Source: Bacillota bacterium (GTDB taxonomy: Bacteria; Bacillota; Clostridia; Acetivibrionales; JAFADI01). From it: a stretch of 64,000 bases of DNA. Below the pieces are notes generated by a model that did not search any database, was not told where the DNA came from, and worked only from the letters and a program-made list of their open reading frames with translations. Position numbers and translations under genes: made by a program. The DNA lies in contig JAFADI010000012.1 of NCBI GenBank assembly GCA_023424965.1, positions 1-64,000 of the forward strand, written 5' to 3'. Of this stretch, positions 1-8,338 are shown piece by piece (position 1 is the first letter of the stretch; the number at the start of each line of letters is the position of its first letter).

Positions 1-353
1 ATGAAGCAGTGAAAAGGGATATGGAAGAAATCGTCGCTTTCACGAACGGCAAAGCAAAGATAAAGGCAATCATCGAGACCTGCCTTTTTACGGAAGAAGA
101 AAAGGTCAGGGCCTGCGAAATAGTGAAGGCTGCGGGGGTTGATTATGTGAAGGTCTCTACGGCTCTTGGCACGGGAAAGGCGAATGCGGAGGAAATAAGG
201 TTTTTCAAAAGGCTGGTTGGTGCCCATATCGGCATTAAGGCCGATGGCGGGATCAAGGATATCAACCTTGCCATGGAAATGATCAGGGCAGGGGCAGACA
301 GAATCGGCACCAGTTCTTCGGTAGCCATTGTAAGGGGTGTGGGCAGACAGTAG
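1..353 (+). CDS. deoC: Deoxyribose-phosphate aldolase (DeoC)-like, 5' end missing
   Basis: C-terminal part of a class I aldolase of the DeoC family; the reading frame is open to the left edge of the window. Family members cleave 2-deoxyribose 5-phosphate to glyceraldehyde 3-phosphate and acetaldehyde in the cytoplasm through a Schiff-base lysine. Visible family motifs are IIETCLFTEEEKVRACE, the strand YVKVST carrying the Schiff-base Lys, IKADGGIKD carrying the second active-site Lys, and the phosphate-binding end GADRIGTSSSVAIV. Both lysines are present, so the enzyme looks intact. Its place just upstream of a carbohydrate locus suggests it may process a deoxy-sugar or related phosphate there rather than nucleosides, but that is inference. 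About half of the protein lies outside the window. Confidence 0.85.
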   Translation, partial: EAVKRDMEEIVAFTNGKAKIKAIIETCLFTEEEKVRACEIVKAAGVDYVKVSTALGTGKANAEEIRFFKRLVGAHIGIKADGGIKDINLAMEMIRAGADRIGTSSSVAIVRGVGRQ

Positions 354-537
354 AATAAGGCAGTTGGAGGCTGACCCGGAATGAAAATATCAGAGCCGTG
401 TGCCAATGTGCGGGCGTATACCTGCAAAAGCGTTGATATGCGGGCTGGCAGATTTCCGGTTACTGATTTTGTCACTGGACAGGGGGATACAAATAATTTA
501 GAATCAATACATAGGCCTATAAGGGAGGAATTCATTG

Positions 538-1494
538 ATGAATGCACATTACAGGCAAGGAAACCTGAATCCCGATTTTCCATTTAATGCGTATGAGTTT
601 GAAATATACGGGGATAAGGACTTCATTCATTGGCACAATTACCTCCAGATCGCTTTGTGTATCAAAGGGCAGGGAAAATTTTTGTTCGGCAGTAAGGAAT
701 ACAGTGTCAAAGAGGGCGATGTGTTCATCGTGGACAATTTTGAAAACCATGTTGCCATCGCTGACTTTGAGACCAACATCTACTTCCTGTTTGTCATATT
801 CCTTCCGGACCTCATTGCTGCTCCGGGAAGCAGGATGCTGGACTATGAATACCTTTCACCCTTCTGGTATGATTCTAAAAATTTCTGCAATAAAATTGAC
901 AGGTCTTCCGCTACGGCAAAGACCGTTGCTCCCATCATTTATGAATTGAGGAGCATCTGGGACAACAAGCCTGTGGGATACAAACACCTGGTGGATGCAA
1001 ACCTGAAGAGAATCCTGTCAATTTTAATCAACCATTATGAGATTTCAAACAACTCCCAATCCTTTACCAAAATCCACAGCCACATTAAGATTCAACCCGC
1101 ACTGAATTATATAAACCAGCACTTTACAGAAAACATAACCCTTGAGGATGCGGCGGAAACCATCCACATGAGCGAGTCGAGGTTCAGGCACCTGTTCAAG
1201 GAGATCACCAACATCGGCTTTAAAGAGTATATCAATTACCTCAGGATCAATGAGGCCAAGAAGCTGCTGCTGGGCACCGAGCTGGGCCTGAATGAAATTG
1301 TGGAGAAGGTGGGCTTTTCCGGGGCCTACCAGTTCTATAAAAAGTTCTTTATCCATGTATCCATGACGCCCAACGAATACAGAAAATACTTCCGCGACAA
1401 TGTAGTAACCAGTGTCATTTCCAAAAATGGCTTTATGGAAAACGAGGAAATGCAGGGTGAAAAAAACAAGAATAATTATATAATCCAGGCGTAG
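538..1494 (+). CDS. AraC family transcriptional regulator with cupin-like sensor domain
   Basis: Cytoplasmic one-component regulator of 318 residues. The N-terminal half is a cupin-like ligand-binding domain (HWHNYLQIALCIKGQGKF, then KEGDVFIVDNFENH). The last ~100 residues carry two helix-turn-helix motifs of the AraC/XylS type (LEDAAETIHMSESRFRHLFK and LNEIVEKVGFSGAYQFYKKF, ending in the usual MTPNEYRKY). The site GGGAGG at 523-528 precedes the ATG at 538; an in-frame TTG at 535 is also possible. It is encoded upstream of, and in the same direction as, the oxidoreductase operon, so a carbohydrate-related target is likely. The effector cannot be read from the sequence. The C-terminal ~30 residues after the HTH are a low-complexity, polar tail. 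Confidence 0.9.
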   Translation: MNAHYRQGNLNPDFPFNAYEFEIYGDKDFIHWHNYLQIALCIKGQGKFLFGSKEYSVKEGDVFIVDNFENHVAIADFETNIYFLFVIFLPDLIAAPGSRMLDYEYLSPFWYDSKNFCNKIDRSSATAKTVAPIIYELRSIWDNKPVGYKHLVDANLKRILSILINHYEISNNSQSFTKIHSHIKIQPALNYINQHFTENITLEDAAETIHMSESRFRHLFKEITNIGFKEYINYLRINEAKKLLLGTELGLNEIVEKVGFSGAYQFYKKFFIHVSMTPNEYRKYFRDNVVTSVISKNGFMENEEMQGEKNKNNYIIQA

Positions 1495-1545
1495 AAGCCA
1501 TAATTACATTAGCCGTTTTTAACAATTTATGCACCAGATATAACA

Positions 1546-1574
1546 TTGTCTTAACATTGAATATTGATTAATAT
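1546..1574 (+). promoter_or_regulatory. Predicted sigma-A promoter of the oxidoreductase operon
   Basis: TTGTCT (1546-1551), a 17-bp spacer, then TAATAT (1569-1574). It lies 188 bp before the start codon at 1762. A second weaker candidate is TTGACT (1626-1631), an 18-bp spacer and TATCCA (1650-1655). The first is preferred because an operator-like site sits at its expected start point. Confidence 0.45.
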
Positions 1575-1583
1575 AAAAGTATG

Positions 1584-1598
1584 ATATGTATGTAATGT
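1584..1598 (+). promoter_or_regulatory. Candidate GntR-type operator, site 1
   Basis: The core ATGTATGTAA at 1586-1595 recurs as its exact reverse complement at 9380-9389 and with one change (ATGTCTGTAA) at 9186-9195. In each place it lies 12-13 bp past a predicted -10 box. Two GntR regulators are encoded in the same locus. The regulator assignment is inference. Confidence 0.45.
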
Positions 1599-1761
1599 CC
1601 GGACACATTATAATCCATATTTCACTTGACTTAACATCCGAGTAAGACATATCCATTTTTTACTTATTTCCAACAAAGCTGACAGCTTAATATTGAAAGG
1701 CAGTGCCTGGAACAGATATTATGTAAACCAATTTCGATCATTAACAAGGAGGATTTCACAA

Positions 1762-3873
1762 ATGTCATACGAGAATTTGTTTAAACCCATCAAGATCGGC
1801 AACATAACGGTACCCAACAGGATCGTACACGTGCCCACGGATATCAGCTCGGCGGATGCCGACGGAGGAGTGAACGAAAGAGTTATTGCCTATCACGAGG
1901 AAATCGCAAAAGGCGGCTGCGGCTTCATCATCGTCGGCGCATCCTCTCCGGATATGGCTACAGGACGTCCTACCGTCACCTGTATTGCAGTTGATGCGGA
2001 CATATACATACCGGGCTTGCACAGGCTGGCAACTTCCATGCAAAGGCATGGCGCCAGATGTGCCATACAGATCCAGCATCCCGGACGTCAGGCGGGTTAT
2101 CCCAAAAAAGATCTCATTTCCTGCAGCGACATGGTTGTGGATGTACCCGGCTCGGCAGGACATGAAGTCGTCTATGCCCAGGGTGAGGCAAAAGGTAAGG
2201 ATGTAAGGGGCATGACCGTGGAAGAAGTGTACGACTTGATTGAAAAGTTTGCAGAAGCTGCATGGAGGGTACAGCAGGCGGGCTTTGACGCTGTGGAGCT
2301 CCACGGTGCACATGGTTACATGATTGCCCAGTTCATGAGTGCTTACACCAACAAGAGAAATGACCGTTTCGGCGGTTCTCTAAAAAATAGACTGAGATTC
2401 CCTCTGGAAATCCTCAAAAGAATCAGGTACAAATGCGGAAACGATTTCTGTGTGGGGATCAGGTATTCGGGAGAAGAGTGGATTGACACCGGCAGGACGC
2501 TGGATGAGTCCGTTGAGGTTGCGAAGATTTTTGAAGCGGCGGGCTTCAACTTCCTGGATATCAGCGCCGGCATCTTCGAGGCCTGTGGACCTACCATGGA
2601 CCCCAGCTACTACAAGGAAGGCTGGAATACCTATACGGCGGAAGCCATCAAGAAAGCCATCAAAATACCTGTGATCACAAGCCATACACTGAGGACCCCT
2701 TCCTACTGCGACAAGATCATCGGAGAAGGAAAGGTTGATATGGTAGGCCTTTCAAGGCAGATGCTGGCTGACCCCTACTGGGGCAATAAGGCAAAGGCCG
2801 GCAAGGACAAGGAAATCAGAAAATGCATCTCATGTCTTGTGGGCTGCTGGAAGGAATCCCTGCAGATCAAGAGAGAAATGCGGTGTGCCGTCAATCCGGC
2901 AATCGGAGATACCAGATTCCTCGACTTGAAGCCTGCAAGGACACAGATGGAGGTTGCCGTGGTGGGCGGAGGCCTGGCCGGTATGGAAGCCGCCAGAATC
3001 GCCACCTTGAGAGGGCACAAGGTCACCATCTATGAAAAAGCCGATGAGCTTGGCGGTATTGCAAGAACCTGCTGCATGGTTCCCCCAAAATCCAAGGTGA
3101 AGTGGTACATGGATTGGCTCAGGGAACAGATAAAAGCCCTTGGCATTGAAGTAAAGCTCAACACGGCCGCCGATAAGGAAACGCTTGAAAAATATGACGT
3201 TGTACTGTGCGGTACCGGCGCCAAAACGGTTGTTCCCGAGGTTCCGGGAGTGGAGAAGGCAATCGGCTTTGAAGAGGTTCTGGCCTGCGTGAAGACAAAT
3301 TGTGAATACTGGCCGAAGGATAGGGTCAAAAAAGTAGTGGAACTGGGACAAAAGGTTCTTATCTGGGGAGATCACTACTCCGGCACGGATACGGCGGAAG
3401 CCATTGCCATGAGGGGGAAGGAAGTCATCCTGGTAACTGAAAACAGGGACTTTGGCGAAAACCTTGAGGTCATCCACAGGGAAGTAATGAAGATGCGATT
3501 TGCAGGCGGAAACGGAGAAGCTCTGGAAGGCACTCCCATCAAAATCCCTGTAAGAATCCTCGCCAAATCCACGGTTCTGGAAATAAAGGATGGCTCGGTT
3601 GTTGTCATGAACGGCGATCTGGAGAAGGAAACTATCCAGGTGGACACCGTCATACTTGCACACCAGGTTCCCAATGCGGAATTGTATGAAAGCCTGAAGG
3701 CTGCGGGCTTGAAAGTTGCGAACATCGGCGATTCAAAAATCGTAAGGAATATCCGCGGTGCAATGACCGATGGCGCAGAAGCCGGGTTGCTTGTGGACGA
3801 CGACATCTTCATGAATGCAAACGGAGTTCTTTCAAATGCCCTTCCTTATGATGTTAAGCTTCAGATGAAATAA
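1762..3873 (+). CDS. Old-yellow-enzyme-type NAD(P)H:flavin oxidoreductase with 4Fe-4S and FAD domains
   Basis: 703-residue cytoplasmic flavoenzyme of the 2,4-dienoyl-CoA reductase / BaiCD / trimethylamine dehydrogenase family. Residues ~1-350 are an FMN-binding TIM barrel (IQHPGRQ at 104-110; HGAHGYM at 181-187 with the two substrate-binding histidines). Cys355, Cys358, Cys362 and Cys375 form the CxxCxxxC-x12-C pattern for a 4Fe-4S cluster. Residues ~395-703 are a FAD/NAD(P) domain opening with VVGGGLAGMEA. Such enzymes reduce activated C=C bonds, passing electrons from NAD(P)H through FAD and Fe-S to FMN. The ATG at 1762 follows a strong AAGGAGG site; the frame is open 23 codons further upstream without one. 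It leads the gene set with a Gfo/Idh dehydrogenase and an isomerase, so reduction of an unsaturated sugar-derived intermediate is possible. The true substrate is unknown. Confidence 0.9.
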   Translation: MSYENLFKPIKIGNITVPNRIVHVPTDISSADADGGVNERVIAYHEEIAKGGCGFIIVGASSPDMATGRPTVTCIAVDADIYIPGLHRLATSMQRHGARCAIQIQHPGRQAGYPKKDLISCSDMVVDVPGSAGHEVVYAQGEAKGKDVRGMTVEEVYDLIEKFAEAAWRVQQAGFDAVELHGAHGYMIAQFMSAYTNKRNDRFGGSLKNRLRFPLEILKRIRYKCGNDFCVGIRYSGEEWIDTGRTLDESVEVAKIFEAAGFNFLDISAGIFEACGPTMDPSYYKEGWNTYTAEAIKKAIKIPVITSHTLRTPSYCDKIIGEGKVDMVGLSRQMLADPYWGNKAKAGKDKEIRKCISCLVGCWKESLQIKREMRCAVNPAIGDTRFLDLKPARTQMEVAVVGGGLAGMEAARIATLRGHKVTIYEKADELGGIARTCCMVPPKSKVKWYMDWLREQIKALGIEVKLNTAADKETLEKYDVVLCGTGAKTVVPEVPGVEKAIGFEEVLACVKTNCEYWPKDRVKKVVELGQKVLIWGDHYSGTDTAEAIAMRGKEVILVTENRDFGENLEVIHREVMKMRFAGGNGEALEGTPIKIPVRILAKSTVLEIKDGSVVVMNGDLEKETIQVDTVILAHQVPNAELYESLKAAGLKVANIGDSKIVRNIRGAMTDGAEAGLLVDDDIFMNANGVLSNALPYDVKLQMK

Positions 3874-3903
3874 AGCTGTATCGTAGAAACGGATGAACAA
3901 CAA

Positions 3904-3941
3904 TTATACCGGCATTGGGCCAGGCCGCAATGCCGGTATAA
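3904..3941 (+). promoter_or_regulatory. Perfect 14-bp stem hairpin between oxidoreductase and gntR
   Basis: TTATACCGGCATTG (3904-3917) pairs perfectly with 3928-3941 around a 10-nt loop that can itself close as GGCC/GGCC. The downstream + strand bases are A-rich, not a T run, so it is a poor intrinsic terminator. It may slow transcription, stabilise the mRNA end, or act as a DNA site for the gntR product encoded 30 bp further on. Confidence 0.6.
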
Positions 3942-3970
3942 AAATCAACGGACAAAAGGGGCCCTGTCGG

Positions 3971-4765
3971 ATGGAAAAAAATCCTGTACTCCAAAGCCAA
4001 CTGGTTGAAGAAAGCGGTGTTCCTTTATATTACCAGCTGTTAGGTATCATAAAACGCAGCATTACGGCTGGAATTATAAAGCCCGGGGACTTACTGCCCT
4101 CCGAGGCGGAAATCTGTGAAATCTACCATGTAAGCCGCTCAACGGTCAGGCAGGCCATCGGGGCGTTGGAATCCGAGGGCCTGGTTTACAGGAGAAGGGG
4201 CAAAGGCACCTTCATTTCCAATCCCAAGCTGAAGAGGAGGCTCGACAACCTTTACAGCTTCTCCAACGACATGAAGCAGCAGGGTTTGTCCCCCAGCTCC
4301 CGGGTTTTGACCTTTGAAAAGCTAAAGCCGTCTCCGGACCTTTTGAAAAGCCTTGCTTTGAAGCCGGACTCCGATCTGGTCTACAAAATTGTCCGGGTGA
4401 GGGTTGCCGATGATGAGCCTCTGTTGCTTGAAACAACCTTTGTCCCCGTAAAATTCTGTCCCTTCCTCGAACAGGAAATGCTCAAAACCGATTCATTGTA
4501 CAGAATCCTCCGCGAGAGGGCCATGCTGAACCCCGTATACGCCGTTGAGACCTATGAGCCGGTGTTGATCAAGAAAAATGAAGCGGGATTTTTAAAGTGC
4601 AGGCCGGGAATGTGCGGTTATTTTGTTGAGCGGACCTCCTATCTTGAGACGGGGGAGGTTTTTGAGCTGACCCAGTCCCTTGTAAGAGGGGACCGGTGCC
4701 GTTTCGAGGTGGAACTGTACAAGGATTCCGTAAATTTTTTGAGAAAGGTAAATTTTAAAGCGTGA
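3971..4765 (+). CDS. GntR family regulator, HutC/UTRA type (paralogue 1)
   Basis: 264-residue transcription factor: winged helix at ~14-80 (PLYYQLLGIIKRSI, then LLPSEAEICEIYHVSRSTVR and GLVYRRRGKGTFI) followed by a UTRA effector domain. UTRA domains usually bind a small sugar phosphate or amino acid derivative and release DNA. The start at 3971 was chosen because it gives nearly the same length and N-terminus as the paralogue encoded at 8339-9136 (265 residues); the frame is open back to 3893 but no better ribosome site is seen there. The paralogues match along their length, for example YSFTNDM-like segments after the wing and FELTQSLVRGDRCRFEVELY near the end. It probably responds to a metabolite of the surrounding pathway. 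Confidence 0.9.
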   Translation: MEKNPVLQSQLVEESGVPLYYQLLGIIKRSITAGIIKPGDLLPSEAEICEIYHVSRSTVRQAIGALESEGLVYRRRGKGTFISNPKLKRRLDNLYSFSNDMKQQGLSPSSRVLTFEKLKPSPDLLKSLALKPDSDLVYKIVRVRVADDEPLLLETTFVPVKFCPFLEQEMLKTDSLYRILRERAMLNPVYAVETYEPVLIKKNEAGFLKCRPGMCGYFVERTSYLETGEVFELTQSLVRGDRCRFEVELYKDSVNFLRKVNFKA

Positions 4766-4834
4766 GAGGATTTTTGTAGATCAGAATTTCAGGTAGAAAT
4801 TTGTCGTATGAAAATAATGCCAGGAGGTTGCGTT

Positions 4835-5974
4835 ATGAAAAAAATAAGAGCGGGAGTTGTCGGTGTGGGATTTATCGGCGCCGCACATATTGAAGCCTTG
4901 AGAAGGATCGGCAATATCGAGGTGGTGGCCATATCGGATGATGAAAAAATTATCCAAGCGAAAGCGGAACAGCTGGGAGTGGAGAAATACTACAGCGATT
5001 TCAACCACATGCTGAAGGACCCTGAGATTGACTGCGTACATATCTGTACCCCCAACCATCTTCACTATTCCATGTCCAGGGCCGCATTGAACGCCGGAAA
5101 GCACGTTGTCTGCGAAAAGCCGCTGACAACAGACAAGAGGGAAGCTGAGGAACTGGTGGAGCTGGCAAGGGAAAAGGGACTGGTCAATGCCACCAACTTC
5201 AATGTACGATTCTATCCACTGATGCACCAGCTTAAGGCCATGGTGGAAAAGGGTGACCTGGGAGAGCTTTTTTCCGTACACGGCTCCTACCTGCAGGATT
5301 GGCTTTTCTATGACACCGACTACAACTGGAGGCTGGAGCCTGAAATGGCCGGTGATTCAAGGGCTGTTGCGGATATCGGCTCCCACTGGATGGATCTTGT
5401 CGAATTCGTAACCGGCTTAAAAGCGGAGGAGGTTTTTGCTGATTTTGCGACCTTCCACAAATTCAGGAAAAAGCCCCTGAAGCCGGTTGAGACATATTCC
5501 GGCAAGCTTTTGACTCCGGAGGATTACAAGGATGTTCCCATCAACACCGAGGACTATGCCACCATTATGCTCCGGTTTTCCAATGGTGCAAGGGGGGCGC
5601 TGACGGTAAGCCAGGTCTTTGCGGGCAAAAAGAACTGTATCGCCTTCGAGCTGGCGGGCTCAAGGAAGTCCGCGTCATGGATGTCCGAAAGACCCAACGA
5701 AATATGGTTCGGCAGAAGGGACACCGCCAATGAGGCACTGCTGAAAGACCCTTCACTGATGTATCCCGAGGGAAGGGCCCTTGTCAACTATCCCGGCGGG
5801 CACAACGAAGGCTTCCCCGATACCTTCAAGCAGAACTTCATTAAAATATACAGGGCAATTGCGGAAAAGAAACCAGCCGCAGACTATCCTACCTTTGAAG
5901 CGGGCTTAAGGGAGATCGAGCTGTGTGAAAAGATCATTGAAAGCAATAAGAAGGGTGCATGGGTCAAAATTTGA
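4835..5974 (+). CDS. Gfo/Idh/MocA family NAD(P)-dependent sugar or cyclitol dehydrogenase
   Basis: 379-residue cytoplasmic oxidoreductase. The N-terminal Rossmann fold carries GVGFIG (10-15). The family motif EKP is at 94-96, with Lys95 the usual catalytic lysine, and DIGSH at 180-184 holds the active-site Asp and His. The C-terminal half is the alpha/beta substrate domain. Family members oxidise or reduce a ring hydroxyl of sugars, inositols or glycosides. The ATG at 4835 has AGGAGG at 4822-4827; the ATG at 4808 in the same frame does not. It is followed 18 bp later by a sugar isomerase-like gene, a pairing common in inositol and 3-keto-glycoside pathways. The exact substrate is not visible. 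Confidence 0.92.
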   Translation: MKKIRAGVVGVGFIGAAHIEALRRIGNIEVVAISDDEKIIQAKAEQLGVEKYYSDFNHMLKDPEIDCVHICTPNHLHYSMSRAALNAGKHVVCEKPLTTDKREAEELVELAREKGLVNATNFNVRFYPLMHQLKAMVEKGDLGELFSVHGSYLQDWLFYDTDYNWRLEPEMAGDSRAVADIGSHWMDLVEFVTGLKAEEVFADFATFHKFRKKPLKPVETYSGKLLTPEDYKDVPINTEDYATIMLRFSNGARGALTVSQVFAGKKNCIAFELAGSRKSASWMSERPNEIWFGRRDTANEALLKDPSLMYPEGRALVNYPGGHNEGFPDTFKQNFIKIYRAIAEKKPAADYPTFEAGLREIELCEKIIESNKKGAWVKI

Positions 5975-5992
5975 CGGAGGGAGAGAAAGGCT

Positions 5993-6907
5993 ATGAAACT
6001 GGGCTTTGTAAGTGCAATTCTCGCGGATTTGAGCTTTGAGGACGTGGTAAGCTTTGTGTCACAGAACGGGTTTGACTGTGTTGAACTGATGTGCTGGCCG
6101 GTGGGGAAGGCGGAAAGAAGATATGCGGGGGTAACCCACATCGACGTGGCCGCGCTGGACGATGAGAAAGCCACCTATATCAATGATTACATCGGACAAA
6201 AGAATATAGAGATTTCCGCGCTGGGCTATTATCCCAATCCCCTGGACCCGGATAAGGAAAAACGGGAATTCTATGCGGAACACATCAAAAAGGTGATAAA
6301 AGCGGCCGGAAAGCTTGGAGTGAAAAATATAAACACCTTCATAGGGAAGGACAAAACCGGGACAATTGAAGAAAATCTGAAGATGTTCAAAGAGGTGTGG
6401 ACGCCCATCGTCAAATTTGCAGAACAAAACAATGTGAAAATAGGCATTGAAAACTGCCCCATGTATTTTTCCATGGATGAATGGCCGGGAGGGAACAATC
6501 TGGCCACAACGCCCGCCATCTGGAGACGGATGTTCGAGGAAATTCCAAGTGAGAATTTCGGGCTCAATTATGACCCTTCCCATTTACTGTGGCAGCAAAT
6601 GGACTATATAAAGCCTGTGTATGAATTCAGGGAAAAGCTGTTCCACGTGCACTTTAAAGACGCCAAGGTATTCAAGGATAAGCTGGACCAGGTGGGAATC
6701 ATGGCCACACCCCTGGAATTCCATGCGCCGAAGCTTCCGGGCCTGGGCGACATCGACTGGGGAAAATTCGTATCGGCTTTGACGGATATCGGCTACAAGG
6801 GATTTGCATGCATCGAAGTTGAGGACAGGGCCTTTGAGGATTCCCTGGAATCCAGGAAGAAGTCCATATTGCTGAGCAAAAGGTATCTGAACCAGTTCGT
6901 ATATTGA
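5993..6907 (+). CDS. Sugar phosphate isomerase/epimerase (xylose isomerase-like TIM barrel)
   Basis: 304-residue AP endonuclease family 2 / xylose isomerase-like barrel, cytoplasmic and metal dependent. Metal and substrate residues are expected at KIGIENCPM (Glu), NYDPSHLLWQ (Asp, His), HVHFKDAK (His, Asp) and ACIEVED (Glu); all four segments are present. These proteins act as isomerases, epimerases, dehydratases or, beside Gfo/Idh enzymes, as eliminases on keto-glycosides. A GGAGGGAGAG site sits just before the ATG and the gap to the preceding gene is 18 bp, so the two are co-transcribed. It could be an inosose dehydratase/isomerase or a 3-keto-glycoside-cleaving protein; the family alone does not decide. 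Confidence 0.88.
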   Translation: MKLGFVSAILADLSFEDVVSFVSQNGFDCVELMCWPVGKAERRYAGVTHIDVAALDDEKATYINDYIGQKNIEISALGYYPNPLDPDKEKREFYAEHIKKVIKAAGKLGVKNINTFIGKDKTGTIEENLKMFKEVWTPIVKFAEQNNVKIGIENCPMYFSMDEWPGGNNLATTPAIWRRMFEEIPSENFGLNYDPSHLLWQQMDYIKPVYEFREKLFHVHFKDAKVFKDKLDQVGIMATPLEFHAPKLPGLGDIDWGKFVSALTDIGYKGFACIEVEDRAFEDSLESRKKSILLSKRYLNQFVY

Positions 6908-6932
6908 AAAACAAATGAATGGGGGTGTCTGA

Positions 6933-8261
6933 GTGCTTGAGATAAAGAAGAAGGCTGAGAAGTTTCTGAAAAGCTATGGAATGGACTTCCAGAGCATTGA
7001 CCTGGAAGAAAACTGTGAGATATTTCTGAAGGAAATGAGAAACGGGCTCAGCGGTGTTGACAGCTCTCTGAAAATGATTCCTACCTACATAAGCATTGAA
7101 AAGGATACTCCGGTTCAGGAGCCGGTAATCGTGATGGACGCCGGTGGGACGAATTTCAGGGTCGCGGTCGTCACTTTCGATAACGAAAGAAGGCCTGTAA
7201 TCGAAGACTTCAAGCTCTATGCCATGCCCGGCACAAAGGGCAGAATCACAAAGGATGAGTTCTTCCGGACCATCGCCGGCTATATGGAACCGGTATTGGG
7301 CAAAAGCAATAAAATCGGCTTCTGCTTTTCCTATCCCACAGAAATACTTCCCAATGGGGACGGAAGGTTGATCCAATTCTGCAAGGAGGTCCAGGTTGAG
7401 GGCGTCGAAGGAGAGCTGATCGGGGAAAACCTTCTCAAAACCATCAAAGAGATGGGGTACAAGGAAGACAAGAAGGTTGTCATGCTGAACGATACCGTGG
7501 CCACCCTCCTGGGAGCAAAAGCGTCTTTTCCCGACAGGGTTTTTGACAGCTACATAGGCTTCATCCTGGGGACGGGCACCAACACCTGCTACATCGAGGA
7601 AAACAGGAATATTGCAAAGCTGCAGGAAATAGCCGCAAAAGAAGGCTCCATGCTGGTAAACGTGGAATCGGGGGCATACGGCAAAGCTCCCATGGGGCAG
7701 ATTGATATTTCCATGGACCTCACAACGGTAAACCCGGGACAGTATCTCTTTGAAAAAATGATTGCGGGCGGATACCAGGGAAGCCTGATGCTTGCCGTAA
7801 TTAAAAGGGCTGCATCGGAAGGGCTTTTCCACGGGGACTTTGCCGGTAAAATCCAAAAGCTCGGCGAGCTGGCCTCAAAAGATATCGATGACTTTCTCAA
7901 TTTCCCCTATTCCGACCAAAACCCACTGGCCAGGTGCTGTATGGACAACAGCACGCAAAACACCAATACCAACTGCCAGATCCTGTACCATCTGATCGAC
8001 GGGATGATGGAAAGGGCGGCCAGGCTTGCGGCGGTCAACCTCGCTTCGGTGGTGATCAAAACCGGAAAGGGAGCGGACCCGTCTCTGCCCGTATGCATTA
8101 CCGCAGAAGGCACCACCTTCTACAAGTCAAAGTTTGTGAGAAGCAAGCTGGAGGCTTATTTGAAGGGCTATCTGAACGACAAAAAAAATCTTTATTATGA
8201 GTTTGTAAAGGTTGAAAATGCCACGTTGATTGGAACTGCCATCGCGGGACTGATGCTTTGA
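6933..8261 (+). CDS. Hexokinase of the eukaryotic type (Hexokinase_1/2 fold)
   Basis: 442-residue ATP-dependent sugar kinase. It has the phosphate-1 motif DAGGTNFR (69-76), the sugar-binding segment FSYPTE (132-137), LNDT (185-188) with Asp187 as predicted base, and the phosphate-2 loop GTGTNTCY (213-220). Length and motif order match single-unit eukaryotic hexokinase rather than the ~320-residue ROK or GlcK enzymes usual in bacteria. It starts at a GTG after GGGGG and ends the catabolic operon that begins at 1762, so it presumably phosphorylates the hexose released by the upstream enzymes or imported by the ABC system at 9540-14288. Glucose or mannose are the likeliest substrates. Confidence 0.9.
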   Translation: MLEIKKKAEKFLKSYGMDFQSIDLEENCEIFLKEMRNGLSGVDSSLKMIPTYISIEKDTPVQEPVIVMDAGGTNFRVAVVTFDNERRPVIEDFKLYAMPGTKGRITKDEFFRTIAGYMEPVLGKSNKIGFCFSYPTEILPNGDGRLIQFCKEVQVEGVEGELIGENLLKTIKEMGYKEDKKVVMLNDTVATLLGAKASFPDRVFDSYIGFILGTGTNTCYIEENRNIAKLQEIAAKEGSMLVNVESGAYGKAPMGQIDISMDLTTVNPGQYLFEKMIAGGYQGSLMLAVIKRAASEGLFHGDFAGKIQKLGELASKDIDDFLNFPYSDQNPLARCCMDNSTQNTNTNCQILYHLIDGMMERAARLAAVNLASVVIKTGKGADPSLPVCITAEGTTFYKSKFVRSKLEAYLKGYLNDKKNLYYEFVKVENATLIGTAIAGLML

Positions 8262-8329
8262 GGCTTTTACTCCTGGCACAAGCGGTGCCGGGAATGCATA
8301 CCCGCATTTCCGGCACCGGATAAAGCCTC
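8260..8329 (+). terminator. Nested hairpin between convergent genes, likely bidirectional terminator
   Basis: Outer arms GAGGCTTTTA (8260-8269) and TAAAGCCTC (8321-8329) enclose inner arms GGTGCCGGGAATGC (8284-8297) and GCATTTCCGGCACC (8304-8317), which pair with one G:T wobble. The structure fills the gap between the hexokinase gene and the opposing gntR gene. Confidence 0.7.
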
Positions 8330-8338
8330 TCAACAATA

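Noticed and set aside
381..587. 68-codon open frame between the aldolase and AraC genes
   Set aside because: It has a GGAGG upstream, but it runs 50 bp into the AraC gene in another frame and its sequence has no recognisable features.
6699..7856. 385-codon antisense frame across the isomerase and hexokinase genes
   Set aside because: It spans two real genes on the other strand and has no start signal.
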